64,000 nt of DNA from Anthopleura xanthogrammica (Eukaryota; Cnidaria; Anthozoa; Actiniaria; Actiniidae). This document shows, piece by piece, positions 43,163-55,666 of the stretch (position 1 is its first letter; every line of letters begins with the position of its first letter). Location of the stretch: NCBI GenBank assembly GCA_964019055.1, contig OZ025219.1, positions 9,056,388 through 9,120,387 on the forward strand. Direction: 5' to 3'. The notes under the pieces were generated by a model that searched no databases, had not been told where the DNA came from, and saw only the letters and a program-made list of their open reading frames with translations. A program made the position numbers and the translations under genes.

Positions 43163-46100
43163 GTGTCCAGCTCTTCAAGAAATATGACAGACAAGGGTCT
43201 CACTCTGCACACAAACAGGCCTCATTTCTACATTGTCGCGCCAGATATCAACAAAACATCTATCTTAGTAGGATGGCAGAGGTTCAAAGAGGATAAAACT
43301 TTTTACCTTACGGTTCTAGCTTATCTACAGCCAGAGATATTCAAGATTTTCTTCAGATTATCCTTCCCGTATAAACAAAACCAACTACAAGGCTATGTAT
43401 GGCCATCAAAGTGGATTTTTAATCATTTTTTCCGCGATTCCATATTCACTTCAAAACTATATTTTCATGATCGTTTTCGATAGTATATTGATTTTCAACA
43501 AGTTATTTTAAGCTGCGAAAGAGGAAAGTTGGATTTTTCAGTGACCCCCTGATAGGTCTCCCTGTGTCCAGCTCTTCAAGAAATATGACAGACAAGGGTC
43601 TCACTCTGCACACAAACAGGCCTCATTTCTACATTGTCGCGCCAGATATCAACAAAACATCTATCTTAGTAGGATGGCAGAGGTTCAAAGAGGATAAAAC
43701 TTTTTACCTTACGGTTCTAGCTTATCTACAGCCAGAGATATTCAAGATTTTCTTCAGATTATCCTTCCCGTATAAACAAAACCAACTACAAGGCAATGTA
43801 TGGCCATCAAAGTGGATTTTTAATCATTTTTTCCGCCATTCCATATTCCCTTCAAAACTCAATTTTCATGATCGTTTTCGATAGTATATTGATTTTCAAC
43901 AAGTTATTTTAAGCTGCGAAAGAGGAAGGTTGGATTTTTCAGTGACCCCCTGGTAGGTCTCCCTGTGTCCAGCTCTTCAAGAAATATGACAGACAAGGGT
44001 CTCACTCTGCACACAAACAGGCCTCATTTCTACATTGTCGCGCCAGATATCAACAACAATTCTGACTTAGTAGGATGGCAGAGGTTCAAAGAGGATAAAA
44101 CTTTTTACCTTACGGTTCTAGCTTATCTACAGCCAGAGATATTCAAGATTTTCTTCAGATTATCCTTCCCGTATAAACAAAACCAACTACAAGGCTATGT
44201 ATGGCCATCAAAGTGGATTTTTAATCATTTTTTCCGCGATTCCATATTCCCTTCAAAACTATATTTTCATGATCGTTTTCGATAGTATATTGATTTTCAA
44301 CAAGTTATTTTAAGCTGCGAAAGAGGAAAGTTGGATTTTTCAGTGACCCCCTGGTAGGTCTCCCTGTGTCCAGCTCTTCAAGAAATATGACAGACAAGGG
44401 TCTCACTCTGCACACAAACAGGCCTCATTTCTACATTGTCGCGCCAGATATCAACAAAACATCTATCTTAGTAGGATGGCAGAGGTTCAAAGAGGATAAA
44501 ACTTTTTACCTTACGGTTCTAGCTTATCTACAGCCAGAGATATTCAAGATTTTCTTCAGATTATCCTTCCCGTATAAACAAAACCAACTACAAGGCTATG
44601 TATGGCCATCAAAGTGGATTTTTAATCATTTTTTCCGCGATTCCATATTCACTTCAAAACTCAATTTTCATGATCGTTTTCGATAGTATATTGATTTTCA
44701 ACAAGTTATTTTAAGCTGCGAAAGAGGAAAGTTGGATTTTTCAGTGACCCCCTGATAGGTCTCCCTGTGTCCAGCTCTTCAAGAAATATGACAGACAAGG
44801 GTCTCATTCTGCACACAAACAGGCCTCATTTCTACATTGTCGCGCCAGATATCAACAAAACATCTATCTTAGTAGGATGGCAGAGGTTCAAAGAGGATAA
44901 AACTTTTTACCTTACGGTTCTAGCTTATCTACAGCCAGAGATATTCAAGATTTTCTTCAGATTATCCTTCCCGTATAAACAAAACCAACTACAAGGCAAT
45001 GTATGGCCATCAAAGTGGATTTTTAATCATTTTTTCCGCCATTCCATATTCCCTTCAAAACTCAATTTTCATGATCGTTTTCGATAGTATATTGATTTTC
45101 AACAAGTTATTTTAAGCTGCGAAAGAGGAAGGTTGGATTTTTCAGTGACCCCCTGGTAGGTCTCCCTGTGTCCAGCTCTTCAAGAAATATGACAGACAAG
45201 GGTCTCACTCTGCACACAAACAGGCCTCATTTCTACATTGTCGCGCCAGATATCAACAACAATTTTGACTTAGTAGGATGGCAGAGGTTCAAAGAGGATA
45301 AAACTTTTTACCTTACGGTTCTAGCTTATCTACAGCCAGAGATATTCAAGATTTTCTTCAGATTATCCTTCCCGTATAAACAAAACCAACTACAAGGCTA
45401 TGTATGGCCATCAAAGTGGATTTTGAATCATTTTTTCCGCGATTCCATATTCCCTTCAAAACTATATTTTCATGATCGTTTTCGATAGTATATTGATTTT
45501 CAACAAGTTATTTTAAGCTGCGAAAGAGGAAAGTTGGATTTTTCAGTGACCCCCTGGTAGGTCTCCCTGTGTCCAGCTCTTCAAGAAATATGACAGACAA
45601 GGGTCTCACTCTGCACACAAACAGGCCTCATTTCTACATTGTCGCGCCAGATATCAACAAAACATCTATCTTAGTAGGATGGCAGAGGTTCAAAGAGGAT
45701 AAAACTTTTTACCTTACGGTTCTAGCTTATCTACAGCCAGAGATATTCAAGATTTTCTTCAGATTATCCTTCCCGTATAAACAAAACCAACTACAAGGCA
45801 ATGTATGGCCATCAAAGTGGATTTTTAATCATTTTTTCCGCCATTCCATATTCCCTTCAAAACTCAATTTTCATGATCGTTTTCGATAGTATATTGATTT
45901 TCAACAAGTTATTTTAAGCTGCGAAAGAGGAAGGTTGGATTTTTCAGTGACCCCCTGGTAGGTCTCCCTGTGTCCAGCTCTTCAAGAAATATGACAGACA
46001 AGGGTCTCACTCTGCACACAAACAGGCCTCATTTCTACATTGTCGCGCCAGATATCAACAACAATTTTGACTTAGTAGGATGGCAGAGGTTCAAAGAGGA

Positions 46101-48777
46101 TAAAACTTTTTACCTTACGGTTCTAGCTTATCTACAGCCAGAGATATTCAAGATTTTCTTCAGATTATCCTTCCCGTATAAACAAAACCAACTACAAGGC
46201 TATGTATGGCCATCAAAGTGGATTTTTAATCATTTTTTCCGCGATTCCATATTCCCTTCAAAACTATATTTTCATGATCGTTTTCGATAGTATATTGATT
46301 TTCAACAAGTTATTTTAAGCTGCGAAAGAGGAAAGTTGGATTTTTCAGTGACCCCCTGGTAGGTCTCCCTGTGTCCAGCTCTTGAAGAAATATGACAGAC
46401 AAGGGTCTCACTCTGCACACAAACAGGCCTCATTTCTACATTGTCGCGCCAGATATCAACAAAACATCTATCTTAGTAGGATGGCAGAGGTTCAAAGAGG
46501 ATAAAACTTTTTACCTTACGGTTCTAGCTTATCTACAGCCAGAGATATTCAAGATTTTCTTCAGATTATCCTTCCCGTATAAACAAAACCAACTACAAGG
46601 CAATGTATGGCCATCAAAGTGGATTTTGAATCATTTTTTCCGCCATTCCATATTCCCTTTAAAACTCAATTTTCATGATCGTTTTCGATAGTATATTGAT
46701 TTTCAACAAGTTATTTTAAGCTGCGAAAGAGGAAAGTTGGATTTTTCAGTGACCCCCTGGTAGGTCTCCCTGTGTCCAGCTCTTCAAGAAATATGACAGA
46801 CAAGGGTCTCACTCTGCACACAAACAGGCCTCATTTCTACATTGTCGCGCCAGATATCAACAAAACATCTATCTTAGTAGGATGGCAGAGGTTCAAAGAG
46901 GATAAAACTTTTTACCTTACGGTTCTAGCTTATCTACAGCCAGAGATATTCAAGATTTTCTTCAGATTATCCTTCCCGTATAAACAAAACCAACTACAAG
47001 GCTATGTATGGCCATCAAAGTGGATTTTTAATCATTTTTTCCGCGATTCCATATTCCCTTCAAAACTATATTTTCATGATCGTTTTCGATAGTATATTGA
47101 TTTTCAACAAGTTATTTTAAGCTGCGAAAGAGGAAAGTTGGATTTTTCAGTGACCCCCTGGTAGGTCTCCCTGTGTCCAGCTCTTCAAGAAATATGACAG
47201 ACAAGGGTCTCACTCTGCACACAAACAGGCCTCATTTCTACATTGTCGCGCCAGATATCAACAAAACATCTATCTTAGTAGGATGGCAGAGGTTCAAAGA
47301 GGATAAAACTTTTTACCTTACGGTTCTAGCTTATCTACAGCCAGAGATATTCAAGATTTTCTTCAGATTATCCTTCCCGTATAAACAAAACCAACTACAA
47401 GGCAATGTATGGCCATCAAAGTGGATTTTGAATCATTTTTTCCGCCATTCCATATTCCCTTTAAAACTCAATTTTCATGATCGTTTTCGATAGTATATTG
47501 ATTTTCAACAAGTTATTTTAAGCTGCGAAAGAGGAAAGTTGGATTTTTCAGTGACCCCCTGGTAGGTCTCCCTGTGTCCAGCTCTTGAAGAAATATGACA
47601 GACAAGGGTCTCACTCTGCACACAAACAGGCCTCATTTCTACATTGTCGCGCCAGATATCAACAACAATTCTATCTTAGTAGGATGGCAGAGGTTCAAAG
47701 AGGATAAAACTTTTTACCTTACGGTTCTAGCTTATCTACAGCCAGAGATATTCAAGATTTTCTTCAGATTATCCTTCCCGTATAAACAAAACCAACTACA
47801 AGGCAATGTATGGCCATCAAAGTGGATTTTGAATCATTTTTTCCGCCATTCCATATTCCCTTCAAAACTCAATTTTCATGATCGTTTTCCATAGTATATT
47901 GATTTTCAACAAGTTATTTTCAGCTGCGAAAGAGGAAGGTTGGATTTTTCAGTGACCCCCTGGTAGGTCTCCCTGTGTCCAGCTCTTCAAGAAATATGAC
48001 AGACAAGGGTCTCACTCTGCACACAAACAGGCCTCATTTCTACATTGTCGCGCCAGATATCAACAAAACATCTATCTTAGTAGGATGGCAGAGGTTCAAA
48101 GAGGATAAAACTTTTTACCTTACGGTTCTAGCTTATCTACAGCCAGAGATATTCAAGATTTTCTTCAGATTATCCTTCCCGTATAAACAAAACCAACTAC
48201 AAGGCTATGTATGGCCATCAAAGTGGATTTTTAATCATTTTTTCCGCGATTCCATATTCCCTTCAAAACTATATTTTCATGATCGTTTTCGATAGTATAT
48301 TGATTTTCAACAAGTTATTTTAAGCTGCGAAAGAGGAAAGTTGGATTTTTCAGTGACCCCCTGGTAGGTCTCCCTGTGTCCAGCTCTTCAAGAAATATGA
48401 CAGACAAGGGTCTCACTCTGCACACAAACAGGCCTCATTTCTACATTGTCGCGCCAGATATCAACAAAACATCTATCTTAGTAGGATGGCAGAGGTTCAA
48501 AGAGGATAAAACTTTTTACCTTACGGTTCTAGCTTATCTACAGCCAGAGATATTCAAGATTTTCTTCAGATTATCCTTCCCGTATAAACAAAACCAACTA
48601 CAAGGCAATGTATGGCCATCAAAGTGGATTTTGAATCATTTTTTCCGCCATTCCATATTCCCTTTAAAACTCAATTTTCATGATCGTTTTCGATAGTATA
48701 TTGATTTTCAACAAGTTATTTTAAGCTGCGAAAGAGGAAAGTTGGATTTTTCAGTGACCCCCTGGTAGGTCTCCCTG
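43163..48777. repeat. Satellite blocks with 3-unit (1,203-bp) periods, AAAACATCTATC class
   Basis: In 43,163-45,568 a 3-unit pattern is marked by CCCCTGATAGG at about 43,548 and 44,751 and by AATTCTGACTTAG or AATTTTGACTTAG in the third unit. In 46,371-48,777 another 3-unit pattern is marked by TTCCCTTTAAAAC (units at 46,371, 47,173, 48,376 and 48,777) and GGCTATGTATGG (46,772 and 47,975). Units with AAAACATCTATC dominate this stretch and are rare elsewhere in the array. Confidence 0.75.
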
Positions 48778-49177
48778 TGTCCAGCTCTTGAAGAAATATG
48801 ACAGACAAGGGTCTCACTCTGCACACAAACAGGCCTCATTTCTACATTGTCGCGCCAGATATCAACAAAACATCTATCTTAGTAGGATGGCAGAGGTTCA
48901 AAGAGGATAAAACTTTTTACCTTACGGTTCTAGCTTATCTACAGCCAGAGATATTCAAGATTTTCTTCAGATTATCCTTCCCGTATAAACAAAACCAACT
49001 ACAAGGCAATGTATGGCCATCAAAGTGGATTTTGAATCATTTTTTCCGCCATTCCATATTCCCTTTAAAACTCAATTTTCATGATCGTTTTCGATAGTAT
49101 ATTGATTTTCAACAAGTTATTTTAAGCTGCGAAAGAGGAAAGTTGGATTTTTCAGTGACCCCCTGGTAGGTCTCCCT

Positions 49178-52100
49178 GTGTCCAGCTCTTCAAGAAATAT
49201 GACAGACAAGGGTCTCACTCTGCACACAAACAGGCCTCATTTCTACATTGTCGCGCCAGATATCAACAAAAATTCTGACTTAGTAGGATGGCAGAGGTTC
49301 AAAGAGGATAAAACTTTTTACCTTACGGTTCTAGCTTATCTACAGCCAGAGATATTCAAGATTTTCTTCAGATTATCCTTCCCGTATAAACAAAACCAAC
49401 TACAAGGCAATGTATGGCCATCAAAGTGGATTTTTAATCATTTTTTCCGCGATTCCATATTCCCTTCAAAACTCAATTTTCATGATCGTTTTTGATATTA
49501 TATTGATTTTCAACAAGTTATTTTAAGCTGCGAAAGAGGAAAGTTGAATTTTTCAGTGTCCCCCTGGTAGGTCTCCCTTTGTCCAGCTCTTGAAGAAATA
49601 TGACAGAAAAGGGTCTCACTCTGCACACAAACAGGCCTCATTTCTACATTGTCGCGCCAGATATCAACAACAATTCTATCTTAGTAGGATGGCAAAGGTT
49701 CAAAGAGGATAAAACTTTTTACCTTACGGTTCTAGCTTATCTACAGCCAGAGATATTCAAGATTTTCTTCAGATTATCCTTCCCGTATAAACAAAACCAA
49801 CTACAAGGCAATGTATGGCCATCAAAGTGGATTTTTAATCATTTTTTCCGCGATTCCATATTCCCTTCAAAACTCAATTTTCATGATCGTTTTCGATAGT
49901 ATATTGATTTTCAACAAGTTATTTTAAGCTGCGAAAGAGGAAAGTTGGATTTTTCAGTGACCCCCTGGTAGGTCTCCCTGTGTCCAGCTCTTCAAGAAAT
50001 ATGACAGACAAGGGTCTCAGTCTGCACACAAACAGGCCTCATTTCTACATTGTCGCGCCAGATATCAACAACAATTCTATCTTAGTAGGATGGCAGAGGT
50101 TCAAAGAGGATAAAACTTTTTACCTTACGGTTCTAGCTTATCTACAGCCAGAGATATTCTAGATTTTCTTCAGATTATCCTTCCCGTATAAACAAAACCA
50201 ACTAGAAGGCAATGTATGGCCATCAAAGTGGATTTTTAATCATTTTTTCCGCCATTCCATATTCCCTTTAAAACTCAATTTTCATGATCGTTTTCGATAG
50301 TATATTGATTTTCAACAAGTTATTTTAAGCTGCGAAAGAGGAAAGTTGGATTTTTCAGTGACCCCCTGGTAGGTCTCCCTGTGTCCAGCTCTTCAAGAAA
50401 TATGACAGACAAGGGTCTCACTCTGCACACAAACAGGCCTCATTTCTACATTGTCGCGCCAGATATCAACAAACGTTCTATCTTAGTAGGATGGCAGAGG
50501 TTCAAAGAGGATAAAACTTTTTACCTTACGGTTCTAGCTTATCTACAGCCAGAGATATTCAAGATTTTCTTCAGATTATCCTTCCCGTATAAACAAAACC
50601 AACTACAAGGCAATGTATGGCCATCAAAGTGGATTTTTAATCATTTTTTCCGCCATTCCATATTCCCTTCAAAACTCAATTTTCATGATCGTTTTCGATA
50701 GTATATTGATTTTCAACAAGTTATTTTAAGCTGCGAAAGAGGAAAGTTGGATTTTTCAGTGACCCCCTGGTAGGTCTCCCTGTGTCCAGCTCTTCAAGAA
50801 ATATGACAGACAAGGGTCTCACTCTGCACACAAACAGGCCTCATTTCTACATTGTCGTGCCAGATATCAACAAAACTTCTGACTTAGTAGGATGGCAGAG
50901 GTTCAAAGAGGATAAAACTTTTTACCTTACGGTTCTAGCTTATCTACAGCCAGAGATATTCAAGATTTTCTTCAGATTATCCTTCCCGTATAAACAAAAC
51001 CAACTACAAGGCAATGTATGGCCATCAAAGTGGATTTTTAATCATTTTTTCCGCGATTCCATATTCCCTTCAAAACTCAATTTTCATGATCGTTTTCGAT
51101 AGTATATTGATTTTCAACAAGTTATTTTAAGCTGCGAAAGAGGAAAGTTGGATTTTTCAGTGACCCCCTGGTAGGTCTCCCTGTGTCCAGCTCTTCAAGA
51201 AATATGACAGACAAGGGTCTCAGTCTGCACACAAACAGGCCTCATTTCTACATTGTCGCGCCAGATATCAACAACAATTCTATCTTAGTAGGATGGCAGA
51301 GGTTCAAAGAGGATAAAACTTTTTACCTTACGGTTCTAGCTTATCTACAGCCAGAGATATTCTAGATTTTCTTCAGATTATCCTTCCCGTATAAACAAAA
51401 CCAACTAGAAGGCAATGTATGGCCATCAAAGTGGATTTTTAATCATTTTTTCCGCCATTCCATATTCCCTTTAAAACTCAATTTTCATGATCGTTTTCGA
51501 TAGTATATTGATTTTCAACAAGTTATTTTAAGCTGCGAAAGAGGAAAGTTGGATTTTTCAGTGACCCCCTGGTAGGTCTCCCTGTGTCCAGCTCTTCAAG
51601 AAATATGACAGACAAGGGTCTCACTCTGCACACAAACAGGCCTCATTTCTACATTGTCGCGCCAGATATCAACAAACGTTCTATCTTAGTAGGATGGCAG
51701 AGGTTCAAAGAGGATAAAACTTTTTACCTTACGGTTCTAGCTTATCTACAGCCAGAGATATTCAAGATTTTCTTCAGATTATCCTTCCCGTATAAACAAA
51801 ACCAACTACAAGGCAATGTATGGCCATCAAAGTGGATTTTTAATCATTTTTTCCGCCATTCCATATTCCCTTCAAAACTCAATTTTCATGATCGTTTTCG
51901 ATAGTATATTGATTTTCAACAAGTTATTTTAAGCTGCGAAAGAGGAAAGTTGGATTTTTCAGTGACCCCCTGGTAGGTCTCCCTGTGTCCAGCTCTTCAA
52001 GAAATATGACAGACAAGGGTCTCACTCTGCACACAAACAGGCCTCATTTCTACATTGTCGTGCCAGATATCAACAAAACTTCTGACTTAGTAGGATGGCA

Positions 52101-52706
52101 GAGGTTCAAAGAGGATAAAACTTTTTACCTTACGGTTCTAGCTTATCTACAGCCAGAGATATTCAAGATTTTCTTCAGATTATCCTTCCCGTATAAACAA
52201 AACCAACTACAAGGCAATGTATGGCCATCAAAGTGGATTTTTAATCATTTTTTCCGCGATTCCATATTCCCTTCAAAACTCAATTTTCATGATCGTTTTT
52301 GATATTATATTGATTTTCAACAAGTTATTTTAAGCTGCGAAAGAGGAAAGTTGAATTTTTCAGTGTCCCCCTGGTAGGTCTCCCTTTGTCCAGCTCTTGA
52401 AGAAATATGACAGAAAAGGGTCTCACTCTGCACACAAACAGGCCTCATTTCTACATTGTCGCGCCAGATATCAACAACAATTCTATCTTAGTAGGATGGC
52501 AGAGGTTCAAAGAGGATAAAAATTTTTACCTTACGGTTCTAGCTTATCTACAGCCAGAGATATTCTACATTTTCTTCAGATTATCCTTCCCGTATAAACA
52601 AAACCAACTAGAAGGCAATGTATGGCCATCAAAGTGGATTTTTAATCATTTTTTCTGCCATTCCATATTCCCTTCAAAACTCAATTTTCATGATCGTTTT
52701 CGATAG
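49178..52706. repeat. Satellite blocks with 1,203-bp and 2,807-bp repetition near the right side
   Basis: Units with GTCTCAGTCTG and TATTCTAGATTTTC (49,980 and 51,183), ACAAACGTTC (50,381 and 51,584) and GTCGTGCCAG with AAAACTTCTGAC (50,782 and 51,985) repeat at 1,203 bp. A unit ending TTTTTGATATTATATT followed by GTTGAATTTTTCAG, TGTCCCCC and GACAGAAAAGG occurs at about 49,490-49,610 and again at about 52,297-52,417, an offset of 2,807 bp or seven units. Confidence 0.75.
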
Positions 52707-55666
52707 TACATTGATTTTCAACAAGTTATTTTCAGCTGCGAAAGAGGAAAGTTGGATTTTTCAGTGACCCCCTGGTAGGTCTCCCTGTGTCCAGCTCTTG
52801 AAGAAATATGACAGACAAGGGTCTCACTCTGCACACAAACAGGCCTCATTTCTACATTGTCGCGCCAGATATCAACAACAATTCTATCTTAGTAGGATGG
52901 CAGAGGTTCAAAGAGGATAAAACTTTTTACCTTACGGTTCTAGCTTATCTACAGCCAGAGATATTCTAGATTATCTTCAGATTATCTTTCCCGTATAAAC
53001 AAAACCAACTAGAAGGCAATGTATGGCCATCAAAGTGGATTTTTAATCATTTTTTCCGCCATTCCATATTCACTTCAAAACTCAATTTTCATGATCGTTT
53101 TCGATAGTATATTGATTTTCAACAAGTTTTTTTAAGCTGCGAAAGAGGAAAGTTGGATTTTTCAGTGACCCCCTGGTAGGTCTCCCTGTGTCCAGCTCTT
53201 CAAGAAATATGACAGACAAGGGTCTCACTCTGCACACAAACAGGCATCATTTTTACATTGTCGCGCCAGATATCAACAACAATTCTATCTTAGTAGGATG
53301 GCAGAGGTTCAAAGAGGATAAAACTTTTTACCTTACGGTTCTAGCTTATCTACAGCCAGAGATATTCAAGATTTTCTTCAGATTATCCTTCCCATATAAA
53401 CAAAACCAACTACAAGGCAATGTATGGCCATCAAAGTGGATTTTTAATCATTTTTTTCCGCGATTCCATATTCCCTTCAAAACTCAATTTTCATGATCGT
53501 TTTCGATAGTACATTGATTTTCAACAAGTTATTTTCAGCTGCGAAAGAGGAAAGTTGGATTTTTCAGTGACCCCCTGGTAGGTCTCCCTGTGTCCAGCTC
53601 TTGAAGAAATATGACAGACAAGGGTCTCACTCTGCACACAAACAGGCCTCATTTCTACATTGTCGCGCCAGATATAAACACAAATTCTATGTTAGTAGGA
53701 TGGCAGAGGTTCAAAGAGGATAAAACTTTTTACCTTACGGTTCTAGCTTATCTACAGCCAGAGATATTCAAGATTTTCTTCAGATTATCCTTCCCATATA
53801 AACAAAACCAACTACAAGGCAATGTATGGCCATCAAAGTGGATTTTTAATCATTTTTTCCGCGATTCCATATTCACTTCAAAACTCAATTTTCATGATCG
53901 TTTTCGATCGTATATTGACTTTCAACAAGTTATTTTTAGCTGCGAAAGACAAAAGTTGGATTTTTCAGTGACCCCCTGGTAGGTCTCCCTGTGTCCAGCT
54001 CTTCAAGAAATATGACAGACAAGGGTCTCAGTCTGCACACAAACAGGCATCATTTCTACATTGTCGCGCCAGATATCAACAACAAATATATCTTAGTAGG
54101 ATGGCAGAGGTTCAAAGAGGATAAAACGTTTTACCTTACGGTTCTAGCTTATCTACAGCCAGAGATATTCTAGATTTTCTTCAGATTATCCTTCCCGTAT
54201 AAACAAAACCAACTACAAGGCAATGTATGGCCATCAAAGTGGATTTTTAATCATTTTTTCCGCCATTCCATATTCACTTCAAAACTCAATTTTCATGATC
54301 GTTTTCGATAATATATTGATTTTCAACAAGTTATTTTCAGCTGCGAAAGAGGAAAGTTGGATTTTTCAGTGACCCCCTGGTAGGTCTCCATGTGTCCAGC
54401 TCTTCAAGAAATATGACAGACAAGGGTCTCACTCTGCACACAAACAGGCCTCATTTCTACATTGTCGCGCCAGATATCAACAACAATTCTATCTTAGTAG
54501 GATGGCAGAGGTTCAAAGAGGATAAAACTTTTTACCTTACGGTTCTAGCTTATCTACAGCCAGAGATATTCTAGATTATCTTCAGATTATCCCTCCCGTA
54601 TAAACAAAACCAACTACAAGGCAATGTATGGCCATCAAAGTGGATTTTTAATCATTTTTTCCTGGATTCCATATTCCCTTCAAAACTCAATTTTCATGAT
54701 CGTTTTCGATAGTATATTGATTTTCAACAAGTTATTTTCAGCTGCGAAAGAGGACAGTTGGATTTTTCAGTGACCCCCTGGTAGGTCTCCCTGTGTCCAG
54801 CTCTTCAAGAAATATGACAGAGAAGGGTCTCACTCTACACACAAACAGTCATCATTTCTACATTGTCGCGCCAGATATCAACAAAAATTCTATCTTAGTA
54901 GGATGGCAGAGGTTCAAAGAGGATAAAACTTTTTACCTTACGGTTCTAGCTTATCTTCAGCCAGAGATATTCAAGATTTTCTTCAGATTATCCTTCCCGT
55001 ATAAACAAAACCAACTACAAGGCAATGTATGGCCATCAAAGTGGATTTTTAATCATTTTTTCCTGGATTCCATATTCCCTTCAAAACTCAATTTTCATGA
55101 TCGTTTTCGATAGTATATTGATTTTCAACAAGTTATTTTCGGCTGCGAAAGAGGACAGTTGGATTTTTCAGTGACCCCCTGGTAGGTCTCCCTGTGTCCA
55201 GCTCTTCAAGAAATATGACAGAGAAGGGTCTCACTCTACACACAAACAGGCATCATTTCTACATTGTCGCGCCAGATATCAACAAAAATTCTATCTTAGT
55301 AGGATGGCAGAGGTTCAAAGAGGATAAAACTTTTTACCTTACGGTTCTAGCTTATCTTCAGCCAGAGATATTCAAGATTTTCTTCAGATTATCCTTCCCG
55401 TATAAACAAAACCAACTACAAGGCAATGTATGGCCATCAAAGTGGATTTTTAATCATTTTTGCCGGGATTGCGTATTCACTTCAAAACTCAATTTTCAAG
55501 ATCGTTTTCGATAGTATATTGATTTTCAACAAGTTATTTTAAGCTGCGAAAGAGGAAAGTTGGATTTTTCAGTGGCCCCCTGGTAGGTCTCCCTGTGTCC
55601 AGCTCTTCAAGGAATATGACAGACAAGCGGGGTCTCACTCTGCACATAAACAGGCCTCATTTCTAC
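52407..55666. repeat. Diverged right edge of the 401-bp satellite
   Basis: The last eight or so units carry many private changes not seen inside the array: TTTTTCTGCC, ATTATCTTTCCC, CAAGTTTTTTTAAG, GTACATTGATT, TTTTTCCTGGATT, GAGGACAGTTGG, CTCTACACAC, TTTTTGCCGGGATTGCG and, in the final partial unit, GACAAGCGGGGTC and CACATAAACAG. The unit at 53,188 has one extra T and the one at 53,590 has lost its terminal TAG. The array stops within a unit at about 55,666, after CATTTCTAC. Confidence 0.8.

Larger units (their letters stand above)
1..55666. repeat. 401-bp satellite DNA array, about 138.7 tandem copies
   Basis: Head-to-tail copies of one 401-bp unit fill the first 55.7 kb; the array is cut by the left window edge. 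Using the GTGTCCAGCTC motif as unit start (222, 623, 1024, 1425 and so on to 55,595) there are 138 complete units, plus 221 bp of a unit at the left edge and about 72 bp at the right end. Length exceptions are few: units at 1,425 and 3,844 are 414 bp, the unit at 13,080 is 411 bp, those at 39,155 and 40,758 are 400 bp, and that at 53,188 is 402 bp. All copies share one orientation. Recurrent two-state sites include GATTATC/GATTTTC, TTTGAATC/TTTTAATC, CCGCGATT/CCGCCATT/CCGTGATT, TTCCCTTC/TTCACTTC and CTTCAAG/CTTGAAG. I see no internal half-unit repeat and do not recognise the satellite family. 401 bp is near two nucleosome repeat lengths, which is only suggestive. Confidence 0.98.

Noticed and set aside
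222..55514. More than 130 separate small genes in the satellite
   Set aside because: They are one frame repeated by tandem amplification; stops are amplified equally, the longer versions need a GTG start, and nothing gene-like flanks them.
1..55666. CENP-B box in the satellite unit
   Set aside because: The nearest stretch, around TTTTCGATAGTATATTG, lacks the CGGG half of the motif.
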